Of a stretch of DNA of 64,000 bases, positions 1 to 8,759 are shown piece by piece. Origin of the DNA: an uncultured Roseburia sp. (GTDB lineage Bacteria > Bacillota > Clostridia > Lachnospirales > Lachnospiraceae). The DNA is taken from positions 1 to 64,000 of the forward strand of contig CAMUGE010000004.1 of assembly GCA_947088345.1 (NCBI GenBank), in the 5' to 3' direction. Both the position numbers and the translations under genes were made by a program. How positions within the stretch are numbered: position 1 is the stretch's first letter; each line of letters opens with the position of its first letter. Below the pieces are notes generated by a model that saw only the letters and a program-made list of their open reading frames with translations, was not told the DNA's origin and searched no databases.

Positions 1-1
1 C

Positions 2-649
2 GGCGCCGCGCCGGCAGAAAAAGAGCGCGGACCGGCCGACACAAAAGCCGCGCCGACGCAGCAGGCGGCCTGCCACTGCCAGATTCTTACGATGGAGCAG
101 CTGGTTGGCGCATGGAGGGCGTTTGCCCCCATTCTGACATTTCACGGAATCCTCTACCGCAGGGATTTTTACCTCCGACTTGGAAAAAAGCTGCCGGAGG
201 GCGTTTTTTATGACGACGGCTTTTATGTGATCGCAGCGGCAAGCCATGCGCAGAAAATCGGTATACTGGACCGCTGCCTCTATGTCTACCGGATCGGGAA
301 CAGCGCGCAGAGCGTGTCTGCCAAAAACCGCGTCTTACGTCTTGGCGATGCGAAAGAAGTGATCCTCTCTGTCTGCCGGACGATGGGGGAGAATCGTTCC
401 GCGGCCGGACAGGAGTACTGGAGGCGTAAGGTCTGTTCTTTTCTCGCGGATTATTTTGTAACCTGTTTCCTGCGTTTCGACGATAAACGGGCCGGCCGGC
501 GCGAGGCAAAAAAATTCCGGGAACTGCTGAAAAAAGAGTTTCCGGTACTGGAACAAATGATGCGTAAGAAATATTTTGTGCTGCAGGCCATGGGATATCT
601 GCACATAAATGAGCGGCAGTTTGAGCGGCTGCTTCGAATGAGGCGTTAG
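2..649 (+). CDS. Glycosyltransferase family 2, C-terminal part (5' truncated)
   Basis: The frame is open from the first bases of the window to the stop at 649, so only the C-terminal 215 or so residues are present. An internal ATG at 92 is probably not the start, because coding sequence continues upstream. The segment with GILYRRDFY, then FYDDGFYVIAAASHA and a CLYVYRIGNSAQS motif, is typical of the acceptor-side half of GT2 (GT-A fold) enzymes of capsule and teichoic-acid loci. The DXD-bearing nucleotide-binding half lies outside the window. The basic tail ending in RLLRMRR suggests peripheral membrane contact. It precedes the exporter genes on the same strand and probably transfers a sugar during polymer assembly on the cytoplasmic face. 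The donor cannot be inferred. Confidence 0.75.
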   Translation, partial: GAAPAEKERGPADTKAAPTQQAACHCQILTMEQLVGAWRAFAPILTFHGILYRRDFYLRLGKKLPEGVFYDDGFYVIAAASHAQKIGILDRCLYVYRIGNSAQSVSAKNRVLRLGDAKEVILSVCRTMGENRSAAGQEYWRRKVCSFLADYFVTCFLRFDDKRAGRREAKKFRELLKKEFPVLEQMMRKKYFVLQAMGYLHINERQFERLLRMRR

Positions 650-753
650 TCAGCCGGAACAGCTTTTCCGCCGCTGTCAGCGCGAGACCATCACTTATTT
701 CACGAAAACAAACTGAAAAACGATAAAAATCATACAGACTGAGGTCTTCCATT

Positions 754-2199
754 ATGAAGAAAAAGCATAGAAAATTTCATCACATCAATTTTATACAGGG
801 CTGCGCGCTTGTGCTGCTCTTCTATCTGTCTGTTGCAGGCGTTTTTTATTTTGCGGCCGGGGAGCAGCTATACTGGCGGGAATCCGGCGCGGAATTAGTA
901 AGCGTGGAGGGGGATTATGCAACGCCCGAACTGGCGGATGGGTTTATGGTAAAACAGGAATTTTTCTGCGGTATGGACCGCCTGCAGCAGGTCGCCGTCC
1001 CGGTCACTACATTTGCGAGGAAGAACAGCGGAACTGTGACCATGCAGATCTATGATGAGACGGCGGGGAGGGAGCTGGCGTCACAATCCTGGAACATGCA
1101 GGACGTAACAGAAGGACAGCTGCTTTCATGCAATCTGGATGACCGTACCATCTGGCATCATACGCTTTCCATACGCCTGTTTTCAGACGGAGCCGCAGGC
1201 GCTGCCATTGCGCCCTGGTTTGCATCGACAGTCAATCAGGAGAACAGTCAGTTTTACTATAACAACGAACCAGCTGATGGGACGCTCTGCTTTTATACAT
1301 ATGGAAAAGATATGATCTGGACAGGCTTCCACTATTTCCAGATTGTGGGAATCGGCTTCCTTTTCCTGCTGGCCGGATGCTGTCTTCTTTTTTATAAAAA
1401 GAAGTTTAAGAAGAAAAGTTTTCTTTTAAACCTTGCCGCATTGCTGCGCCGTTATAGATTTTTAATCAAACAGCTTGTATCAAGAGATTTTAAAATCAAA
1501 TATAAGCGCTCCGTACTCGGCGCTCTGTGGAGTTTTGTCAATCCTCTGTTAATTATGTGCGTACAGTATGTCGTGTTTTCCACGATTTTCAAATCGGATA
1601 TTGAAAATTATCCGGTATACCTGCTTTCAGGAATCGTACTGTTTAACTTTTTTTCGGAATCAAGCAATGTGGCGATGTATGCAATCAGCGGGAATGCGAA
1701 CCTGATTACAAAAGTTTATATGCCAAAGTATATTTATCCGGTTTCCAAGGTCTTATCCACCTGTGTAAACCTTTTAATCTCGATGCTGCCGCTGATCCTT
1801 ATGACGTTAGCGACAGGGGTCAAAGTGACAAAAGCATGGCTTTTAATCCCTGTTGACCTTATCTTTCTGCTGATGTTTTGCATGGGAATCGCGTTGATTC
1901 TGTCATCCATACTCGTATTTTTCCGGGATATCCAGTTTATCTGGAGCGTGCTGTTGATGGCCCTTACCTATGCTACTCCTGTATTTTATCCGGAAACAAT
2001 ACTGCCGGACGGTTTCCGTGCGACGCTCGACTATAATCCGATGTATCAGTTTATCAAATGTTTCCGCATTATCGTGATGGACGGCGTATCACCCGAACCG
2101 CGTATCTACCTGCAGTGCTTTGGAATCTCGCTTTTGTATCTGTTAATCGGATTTTTTGTATTTCGAAAAACACAGGATAAATTTATTTTTTACCTGTAA
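754..2199 (+). CDS. ABC-2 type polysaccharide exporter permease (Wzm/TagG-like) with N-terminal extracytoplasmic domain
   Basis: Membrane subunit of an ABC exporter that moves a lipid-linked polymer across the membrane. Residues about 230-481 form the ABC-2 permease domain, with the hallmark amphipathic entry segment RDFKIKYKRSVLGALWSF followed by six hydrophobic stretches. Residues 1-215 are unusual. A transmembrane helix at about 13-34 is followed by some 150 mostly hydrophilic residues and a second helix at about 190-213. This places an extra domain outside the membrane, which normal Wzm proteins of about 260 residues lack. A GAGG sequence nine bases before ATG 754 supports the start. The ATPase gene follows after 23 bases, so the two form an exporter pair. 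The permease assignment is firm. The role of the extra domain is unknown; polymer recognition or docking is a guess. Confidence 0.88.
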   Translation: MKKKHRKFHHINFIQGCALVLLFYLSVAGVFYFAAGEQLYWRESGAELVSVEGDYATPELADGFMVKQEFFCGMDRLQQVAVPVTTFARKNSGTVTMQIYDETAGRELASQSWNMQDVTEGQLLSCNLDDRTIWHHTLSIRLFSDGAAGAAIAPWFASTVNQENSQFYYNNEPADGTLCFYTYGKDMIWTGFHYFQIVGIGFLFLLAGCCLLFYKKKFKKKSFLLNLAALLRRYRFLIKQLVSRDFKIKYKRSVLGALWSFVNPLLIMCVQYVVFSTIFKSDIENYPVYLLSGIVLFNFFSESSNVAMYAISGNANLITKVYMPKYIYPVSKVLSTCVNLLISMLPLILMTLATGVKVTKAWLLIPVDLIFLLMFCMGIALILSSILVFFRDIQFIWSVLLMALTYATPVFYPETILPDGFRATLDYNPMYQFIKCFRIIVMDGVSPEPRIYLQCFGISLLYLLIGFFVFRKTQDKFIFYL

Positions 2200-2222
2200 A
2201 CAGAAAGGTGCACAAAAAGAAT

Positions 2223-2975
2223 ATGGCTAAAGCAGTGATAGAAATCGATCATGTCGCAATCTGCTTTCGGATGTCAGACGACAAAGTGCGTACATTAAAA
2301 GAATTTATCATCCGCCTTGTGACAAGAAAAATTAATTTTCACGAATTTTGGGCTTTGCAGGACGTAACGTTTACCGTAAAAAAAGGCGATGTACTCGGTA
2401 TTATCGGACATAACGGCGCCGGCAAAAGCACACTGTTAAAAGTGATTTCCGGTATTATGAAACCTTCAAAAGGCGATGTCAAAACACATGGAAATATTGT
2501 CCCGATGCTGGAACTCGGCTCCGGTTTTGATATGGATATGACTGGCCGCGAAAATATACTGTTAAACGGCGCCATACTCGGATACACGGAAGAATTTCTG
2601 CTGGAAAAATACGACGAAATTGTTGCTTTCTCCGAACTTGGACAATTTATTGAAGTTCCTCTGCGCAACTACTCTTCCGGAATGGTAATGCGGCTGGCCT
2701 TTTCCATTGCAACGGTCGTCAATCCGGAAATCCTGATTGTAGATGAAATTCTGGCCGTCGGCGACGCTGATTTTCAGGAAAAAAGCAAAAAACGTATGAA
2801 AGAGCTGATGAGCGGAGGCACTACCGTACTGTTTGTCTCCCACTCTCTAAAACAGATTCGGGAAATGTGCAATAAAGTACTTTGGATCGAACACGGCAAA
2901 ATGATCGCATTCGGAAAAACAAAAGAAATCTGCGACAGATATGAAAACAAAAAAGGTGTATCCAATGAAACCTGA
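2223..2975 (+). CDS. ABC exporter ATPase (Wzt/TagH-like)
   Basis: Nucleotide-binding subunit partnering the permease just upstream. Walker A is GHNGAGKST at residues 62-70, the signature motif YSSGMVMRLAF is near 150, and Walker B with ILIVDEIL is near 170, followed by the H-loop region LFVSHSL. At 250 residues it lacks the C-terminal carbohydrate-binding domain of long Wzt proteins, so export is unlikely to depend on a Wzt-recognised terminal cap. The start is taken as ATG 2223, because AGAAAGGTG at 2202-2210 is a good SD at suitable spacing. A GTG at 2208 lies inside that SD and is rejected. The 3' end overlaps the next glycosyltransferase gene by 11 bases, indicating translational coupling. 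Confidence 0.9.
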   Translation: MAKAVIEIDHVAICFRMSDDKVRTLKEFIIRLVTRKINFHEFWALQDVTFTVKKGDVLGIIGHNGAGKSTLLKVISGIMKPSKGDVKTHGNIVPMLELGSGFDMDMTGRENILLNGAILGYTEEFLLEKYDEIVAFSELGQFIEVPLRNYSSGMVMRLAFSIATVVNPEILIVDEILAVGDADFQEKSKKRMKELMSGGTTVLFVSHSLKQIREMCNKVLWIEHGKMIAFGKTKEICDRYENKKGVSNET

Positions 2976-4092
2976 AATCAGCATTATTATTCCCGTTTAT
3001 AATGTCAGAAATTATCTGGAACAATGCGTTCAGAGCATACTGCGCCAATCCGGAATGAAAGACCGCTATGAAATCCTGCTAATCGACGACGGTTCCACTG
3101 ACGGCTCCGGTCAGCTGTGTGATGATTTCAAAATTCGATATCCTGTCATACGTGTAATTCATCAAAAAAATGCAGGTCTTGGCGCTGCAAGAAACACCGG
3201 AATTAAAAATGCAGCCGGGGACTTCCTTTTATTTGTGGATGCGGACGATTTTATCTGCCGCAATTCACTTGCTTCCATTCTTACGGAAGCAGTGACATAT
3301 CCCGCAGACCTTTATTTTTTGAACAGTTATAAATATTTTAAAAACGGAAATATCACCCCACTCAATGACATAAACTTACAAAAAATTAATCTGCTGTACA
3401 ATTTCTCCCGCAACAGGAATAACAGCGCTTCGGCTGCGAACTTACAGACTGCCGAAAAAAACGGCAGCATTGCAAAAACCTTTACAGCCGGCAAAAATTC
3501 CTGGCGGCACAACATTCCTGTTTATAAACAGGAATGTATGCGCGAACTTGCCGGACTGTCAAAATATCCCGGCAGCGCATGCGATAAATTAGTTCGCCGC
3601 AGTATGATTCAAAAACACAATCTGTATTTCGAAGAAAACGTTTTCTGTGAAGATCTGATCTGGGTTCTAAAATGCATCTTATCTGCAGAAACGTATCGCT
3701 ATATTAATACGAGCTACTACTATTACAGACAGGAGCGTCCCGACTCCATTTCAAACAGAAATAACAGAAAAAAAATCAGGGATCTGACCCATGTCATTAA
3801 ACAGGGAATCGCTCTGTCCAAGAAACAGACCTGTTCCCCTTACAAAAAAGAAATCCGTTCCATGATGGCATATGAAACAGAAATCCTGCTGCTCTTTTTT
3901 GGTATGTTAAGCCGGAAAGAACGAACATCCGAGCAGGACACGATAAAGCGCATCCTATGGATTTTAAATTACCGGGACACAAAACGCACAAGATTTATCC
4001 GACTCATACTAAAGCGTTTCGGCATTGGCACTGCCTCACAGCTTCTATGCCTGGGCTATAAACTAAGACAATGGAGAAAAAATTATGAGTGA
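2965..4092 (+). CDS. Glycosyltransferase family 2
   Basis: Cytoplasmic GT-A fold sugar transferase of 375 residues. It begins ISIIIPVYNVRNYLEQCVQS. The nucleotide-binding LLIDDGSTDGSG is at about 39-50 and the metal-binding DADDF is near 95. The C-terminal half has CEDLIWVLKC and a YYYYRQERPDSIS stretch, as in capsule and teichoic GT2 enzymes. The start at 2965 rather than 2941 is chosen because it is preceded by AAGGTG at 2953-2958 and because family members begin right at this sequence. It overlaps the ATPase gene by 11 bases and the next gene by 8, so it belongs to the same operon. Donor and acceptor are not predictable. A lysine- and arginine-rich tail may bind membrane. Confidence 0.87.
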   Translation: MKPEISIIIPVYNVRNYLEQCVQSILRQSGMKDRYEILLIDDGSTDGSGQLCDDFKIRYPVIRVIHQKNAGLGAARNTGIKNAAGDFLLFVDADDFICRNSLASILTEAVTYPADLYFLNSYKYFKNGNITPLNDINLQKINLLYNFSRNRNNSASAANLQTAEKNGSIAKTFTAGKNSWRHNIPVYKQECMRELAGLSKYPGSACDKLVRRSMIQKHNLYFEENVFCEDLIWVLKCILSAETYRYINTSYYYYRQERPDSISNRNNRKKIRDLTHVIKQGIALSKKQTCSPYKKEIRSMMAYETEILLLFFGMLSRKERTSEQDTIKRILWILNYRDTKRTRFIRLILKRFGIGTASQLLCLGYKLRQWRKNYE

Positions 4093-5992
4093 CATTAAAA
4101 TTTTTGTAACACACACCCCTGACAAAAATACAGAGCGACCCAAAAATCCGTTATTTTACCATGTGATTGCCGGAAGCGACTTCCAGACAAAACCTGTGCC
4201 GGACGAAATGTATCTTGACAATCAGGGCGATCATATCTCATCCCGAAATAAATCCTACTGTGAACTGACAACACAATACTGGGCATGGAAAAACCAAAAA
4301 GCCGACTACTACGGCTTCTGCCACTACCGCCGCTTTTTCTCTTTCAGTGAAAAAGAAATCAAAGAAACCGATTGGGGAACCATTGAGTATGACTATTTAA
4401 ATGAAAAAGCAATACAGGAATTATGCCTGAATGAGAAGACAATGCGCGCGCGCATTGAACAATATGATTTTCTGATTTCCAAAGGCGTAAAAGCAGAGAC
4501 GATGCGTGCCAGAACAATCTATGACCATTACAAAAAAGCGCCTGATTTACGCATTGAAGATGTACATTTGCTGTTAGACATTATAGAAAAAAAATATTCC
4601 TTTCTCAGCTCAACCGCAAAGGAATATTTCGAGGGAAAACTCTTTTATCCGTGCAATATGTTCATTATGAAAAAAGAGCTCTTTGACGAGTACAGCGCCA
4701 TGCTCTTTCATCTTCTCGACGAATTTGAAAAACGTGCGGACTTAAGTGAATATTCCAGAGAGGGATTTCGGACAACCGGACATTTGGGGGAACGTATTCT
4801 GGGGATCTACTACTGCTGGTTACAGAAACAGCAGAAATATCGCCTTGGAGAACTGCAGATCGCGCTGATACATAACACACAGGCAGATACCCCGATAAAA
4901 GCCAGAACAGATTCTTATACCGTACCTGTCGTACTGGCGGCAAACCAGGCATATGTTCCGATTTTATATACCTGCGCACAATCGATTGCCGAACATACAA
5001 CAGAGCATTATTTTTATGATATCTATATATTCCATACTGATATTCAGCCCGCAGACCAGGCGAATTTCCACAGATATCTGGAAAAAGAAAATATAAGATT
5101 TACATTTGTGGATGTCAGCAGGAAAGTGTCCGGTTATAAATTACAGGCAAAATTTCATATTACAACAGAAACGTTTTACCGCTTCCTGATTCTGGATATT
5201 TTAAAAGACTATCCCAAAGTGATCTATCTGGATGCTGATATGATCGTCTGCCATGATGTCGCAGAATTATTCGCTGTTGATCTTGGCGGTAACCTGATCG
5301 CAGCAACGGCGGACCCTGACTTTGCCGGACAGAGCAATATGCAGATCTATGAACCGGTAAGCGATAAGCCGGATCGGATGCCAATGAAAATATACTGTCA
5401 GAAAATCCTTGGCATCGAAAACCCGTTTCGCTATTTCCAGGCCGGCACGCTGGTTCTCAATGTAAAAGAACTGAATAAAGTTACATCGGTCACAAAATTA
5501 TTTCAGATGGCTGACACCGGAATCTATCGCTTTTCTGACCAGGACATTTTAAATATCATCTGTAAGGATCGGGTGCTCTATCTGGATATGGCGTGGAATA
5601 TGATTTTCGACTGCGAGCGCTTCCGGTGGCACAATGTGATCGCGCATGCGCCCTGCTATATGCTGGATGAATACGAAAAGGCCAGAAAAAATCCATACAT
5701 TATTCATTATGCAGGCTATTTAAAACCATGGATGCACCCGGATGAAGATTTCGGCGAACAATTCTGGACCGTTGCCAGAAGAACAATCTACTATGAGCGT
5801 ATTTTAACAAAAATGATGAATGATTACGCCTGGCATATCAGCAATGGCATGGTGCACAGCAGAGCCGTACGCATTCCTCTGAAACACAGATTTATGAACC
5901 GGATGCGCAAAATAGCGGCCGGTATCCTGCCAAATGACAACCGGATGCGCAGATGCGCCATCCGGATTTACTGCAAAATTATGCATTGCTAA
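4085..5992 (+). CDS. DUF4422-GT8 bifunctional glycosyltransferase
   Basis: Two transferase modules in one 635-residue chain. Residues about 5-235 match DUF4422, a family in many surface-glycan loci, with FVTHTPDKN, a NKSYCELTTQYWAWKN segment and YYGFCHYRRFF. Residues about 280-540 are a family 8 glycosyltransferase, with VPVVLAANQAYVPILYTC at its start, the DXD element VIYLDADMIV, and a late IIHYAGYLKPW. GT8 enzymes are retaining transferases, usually of glucose or galactose. The ATG at 4085 overlaps the preceding stop by 8 bases. The fusion suggests the same enzyme adds two consecutive sugars, which is inference. The substrate of DUF4422 is not established by the sequence. Confidence 0.87.
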   Translation: MSDIKIFVTHTPDKNTERPKNPLFYHVIAGSDFQTKPVPDEMYLDNQGDHISSRNKSYCELTTQYWAWKNQKADYYGFCHYRRFFSFSEKEIKETDWGTIEYDYLNEKAIQELCLNEKTMRARIEQYDFLISKGVKAETMRARTIYDHYKKAPDLRIEDVHLLLDIIEKKYSFLSSTAKEYFEGKLFYPCNMFIMKKELFDEYSAMLFHLLDEFEKRADLSEYSREGFRTTGHLGERILGIYYCWLQKQQKYRLGELQIALIHNTQADTPIKARTDSYTVPVVLAANQAYVPILYTCAQSIAEHTTEHYFYDIYIFHTDIQPADQANFHRYLEKENIRFTFVDVSRKVSGYKLQAKFHITTETFYRFLILDILKDYPKVIYLDADMIVCHDVAELFAVDLGGNLIAATADPDFAGQSNMQIYEPVSDKPDRMPMKIYCQKILGIENPFRYFQAGTLVLNVKELNKVTSVTKLFQMADTGIYRFSDQDILNIICKDRVLYLDMAWNMIFDCERFRWHNVIAHAPCYMLDEYEKARKNPYIIHYAGYLKPWMHPDEDFGEQFWTVARRTIYYERILTKMMNDYAWHISNGMVHSRAVRIPLKHRFMNRMRKIAAGILPNDNRMRRCAIRIYCKIMHC

Positions 5993-6047
5993 CCAAAAAA
6001 AATACAGTTTATCTTCGTATTCGACTTATTTGGAGCCAACAAATTCT

Positions 6048-8759
6048 ATGTATAAAAAACTGGAACAACAACGTTTCTTATGTACCGGCTGCGGTGCATG
6101 CGTCAACAGCTGCAGCCAAAATGCAATCCACTATAAAGAAAGACCGGACGACGGTTCTATTGTCGCACAGATTGATCCGTCAGGCTGTGTTTCCTGCGGA
6201 CTTTGTGAAACCGTATGCCCGCTGCTTGACAAAAAAGAAAATACAAATCGGACGCTTACCGATTGCTATGCAGTCTGGGCCTCTGATGAGATCCGTTTCC
6301 AAAGCAGTTCCGGCGGCGCATTTACCGTCCTTGCCGAATCTGTATTAGAACAGCACGGAATCGTCTGCGCTGTTTCCTACACCGCTGATTTTGGCGCAGA
6401 ACATATTATCCTTCAAAAAAAAGAGGAACTGGATACGGTGAGACGGAGCAAGTATATGCAAAGTTCCGTCGGAACCGTTTACCGAACTCTAAGACAACAT
6501 TTAGAGAAGAACAAATCCGTTCTGTTTGTCGGCACTCCCTGTCAGGTCGCAGGCTTTCATGCATACCTCGGCAAAGATTACGACAATCTGATCTGCGTGG
6601 ATTTGTTTTGTAATTATTCACCATCGCAGGCCCTGTTCCGGCAGTATCTGCGCGAGACTTTTCATACGGAAGAAATCGACAAAATTGATTTCCGCGTAAA
6701 AAATCACGGTTGGGTCAGCGACATTCATACAGTCCGGTATAAAGACGGACAAATCGAAGAGCGGCGTTCTTACAATGACGCATTCCATCGCGGATACCAT
6801 ACAAAACTTTTTATGCGGCAGACATGTGAAAACTGTAAATTTGCCGGCAATCCGCGCGAAGGCGACCTCTCGATTGCGGATTTCTGGTATATCAAAGATT
6901 TTTATCCCGAACTTGACGACGGGAACGGGACAAGCTGCCTTTGTGTAAACAACGAAAAGGGGGAATTGTTTTTTCAAAACATTCAAAAAAAATTTGCGAT
7001 GTGCAAAAAAGTGCCATTCGAATGTATGAAATATAACCGCGGCCCTGTCAATCACGCACATCCGGCAAGGGACCGTTTTTACAGGCTGGTGCAAAAAATG
7101 AATTTCAGCCAGGCGGTGGACACTGCGCAAGGCGGAATCTACGACATTGCGATCTGGGGAAACTGGAGTGAAAAAAATTACGGATCTGAACTGACCTATT
7201 TTGCGCTCTATCAGGCCGTCTGTGGACTGGGTTACGAACCTGTCCTGTTTGAACGCCCCCGGGACGTATCCTGGAAGCCAAATGATACTGCTGCATTGTT
7301 TCATACAAACCCATATCCGTCCGATGCGCTGCATCCGTTATTCCCAAATAAGGAATCCATGTACGAGATGAACCAGAAAAGCGATATATTTATCGTGGGT
7401 TCCGACCAGATCTGGCACCGCGATCTGTATGAACCGTTTGGCAGCGTCTGCTATCTGGACTTTATCCTCAATGATAAAAAGAAGATCGCATATGCTTCTT
7501 CTTTCGGCAGGGAGTACTGGAGCGGAAACAAAACGGAAGCGGACGAAATGAGCGTCTATTTAAATGATTTCGACCATATTTCGGTTCGGGAAACAAGCGG
7601 CGTTAAAATCTGCCGCGATTATTTTCATGTAGATGCCGCCGCCGTAATGGACCCTGTATTTTTGTGCAAAAAAGAAATCTATGAAAAACTGGCCGAAACG
7701 TCTTCCATACCGCTGCCCTCCCATTACATCGGCGTCTATATGCTTGATGTGAGCGAAAAAAAACAGCTGATTTTGGATCAGGTAAGCGATACGTTACAGC
7801 TTCCGTTTCATCTGATCACAGACGCATTTCGCAATGACCCGAAGCATCCAAAACAGACCTGCTGCGAAGACTGGCTGAATAACATTATGAAAAGCGATTT
7901 TGTTGTTACGGATTCGTTTCATGGCATGTGCTTTAGCCTGATATTTGAAAAACAGTTTATTGCGATATCGAATGAAAACAGGGGAGCAATCCGCTTCCAG
8001 GATTTATTGGAACAGTTAGACCTGTCGGATCGGCTGGTTGATTTATCGAAAACTTCCGCCGCTGATATCGGAAAGTTAACCGGATGCACAATTGATTATG
8101 GCACAGTGACAAAAAAGATACAACATTTGTCAAAAAAATCTCTGCAGTGGTTAAGCGACGCCATCCGCTCTAAGAAAGAATACCATCTTACAAGGCAGGA
8201 TGTGCTGTTAAAGAAACTGCTCGAGCATGAATATAAAAATAAAGATGTAGCCGATCAACTTGTACGCCATGAACGGCTCCTGGGAGAGCGGCTCTGGGAT
8301 ATTGAAGTACATCGCAAAGAATTAAACGACAGACTCTGGGATATCGGCGTTCACCGCAGAGAACTTAATGAAATTGCCTCAAATCTGAAAGAACATGAAA
8401 AACTTCTTGGCGAACGGCTCTGGGATATTGAAGTACACCGCAAAGAATTAAACGACAGGCTCTGGGATATCGGCGTTCACCGCAGAGAATTAAACGAACT
8501 CAAAGACCAGCAGCAAAAACAGCAGCAGCTGTTAGGCGAACGCCAGTGGGATATCAGCGTTCACCGCAGAGAATTAAACGACAGGCTCTGGGATATTGAA
8601 GTACATCGCAAAGAACTTGACGAACATGATCTGATCATAAGACAGCTGAACGAGCAAATTTTAGAATATAATCATTTATTTCTCATCAAAGCTGCAAAAA
8701 AACTTCACAAATGCCTGAAAAAAATAAGGAATAAAATTAGAAAGGATTCAGTGAATTGA
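6048..8759 (+). CDS. Ferredoxin/FrhB-like and polysaccharide pyruvyltransferase fusion with C-terminal 14-residue repeats
   Basis: A 903-residue, three-part protein. Residues 12-58 hold two 4Fe-4S ferredoxin motifs with cysteines 12, 15, 18, 22 and 47, 50, 53, 57. Residues about 80-345 resemble the coenzyme F420 hydrogenase beta subunit (FrhB N and C domains), a fold also found in glycan loci that make no F420. Residues about 365-705 are a polysaccharide pyruvyltransferase (WcaK/CsaB type), beginning YDIAIWGNWSEKNYGSE and including FIVGSDQIW, which builds pyruvate ketals on sugars. The tail 748-859 is a repeat array described separately, followed by a very basic end. ATG 6048 with GGAG twelve bases upstream is chosen; an upstream in-frame ATG lies inside the previous gene. 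FrhB and pyruvyltransferase genes often sit side by side in glycan loci, so the fusion is plausible. The electron donor and product are unknown. Confidence 0.88.
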   Translation: MYKKLEQQRFLCTGCGACVNSCSQNAIHYKERPDDGSIVAQIDPSGCVSCGLCETVCPLLDKKENTNRTLTDCYAVWASDEIRFQSSSGGAFTVLAESVLEQHGIVCAVSYTADFGAEHIILQKKEELDTVRRSKYMQSSVGTVYRTLRQHLEKNKSVLFVGTPCQVAGFHAYLGKDYDNLICVDLFCNYSPSQALFRQYLRETFHTEEIDKIDFRVKNHGWVSDIHTVRYKDGQIEERRSYNDAFHRGYHTKLFMRQTCENCKFAGNPREGDLSIADFWYIKDFYPELDDGNGTSCLCVNNEKGELFFQNIQKKFAMCKKVPFECMKYNRGPVNHAHPARDRFYRLVQKMNFSQAVDTAQGGIYDIAIWGNWSEKNYGSELTYFALYQAVCGLGYEPVLFERPRDVSWKPNDTAALFHTNPYPSDALHPLFPNKESMYEMNQKSDIFIVGSDQIWHRDLYEPFGSVCYLDFILNDKKKIAYASSFGREYWSGNKTEADEMSVYLNDFDHISVRETSGVKICRDYFHVDAAAVMDPVFLCKKEIYEKLAETSSIPLPSHYIGVYMLDVSEKKQLILDQVSDTLQLPFHLITDAFRNDPKHPKQTCCEDWLNNIMKSDFVVTDSFHGMCFSLIFEKQFIAISNENRGAIRFQDLLEQLDLSDRLVDLSKTSAADIGKLTGCTIDYGTVTKKIQHLSKKSLQWLSDAIRSKKEYHLTRQDVLLKKLLEHEYKNKDVADQLVRHERLLGERLWDIEVHRKELNDRLWDIGVHRRELNEIASNLKEHEKLLGERLWDIEVHRKELNDRLWDIGVHRRELNELKDQQQKQQQLLGERQWDISVHRRELNDRLWDIEVHRKELDEHDLIIRQLNEQILEYNHLFLIKAAKKLHKCLKKIRNKIRKDSVN
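8289..8624 (+). repeat. Eight-unit 14-residue (42-bp) coding repeat
   Basis: Within the pyruvyltransferase fusion, 336 bp encode eight consecutive 14-residue units (residues 748-859). Six follow the pattern RLWDIxVHRxELND or its -NE variant. Units 3 and 6 diverge but keep the ending LLGE. The DNA is highly similar between units 1-2 and 4-5, so the array has a higher-order period of three units (126 bp) and was probably duplicated recently. Fourteen residues equal two heptads with L and I at spaced positions, which fits a helical, possibly coiled-coil, tail. The length could vary by slippage or recombination. This is not a CRISPR array: it is in frame, without spacers, and has heptad logic. 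Confidence 0.9.

Noticed and set aside
87..752. Long open frame on the - strand opposite the first GT2
   Set aside because: It has arginine-, proline- and serine-rich sequence without a family, no SD, and lies opposite a recognisable glycosyltransferase.
6618..7334. 238-codon open frame on the - strand
   Set aside because: It lies wholly opposite the FrhB and pyruvyltransferase domains, shows no family features, and lacks an SD.
8289..8624. CRISPR-like repeat array
   Set aside because: The repeats are in frame, lack spacers, and encode a 14-residue unit within a large protein. No cas gene is near.
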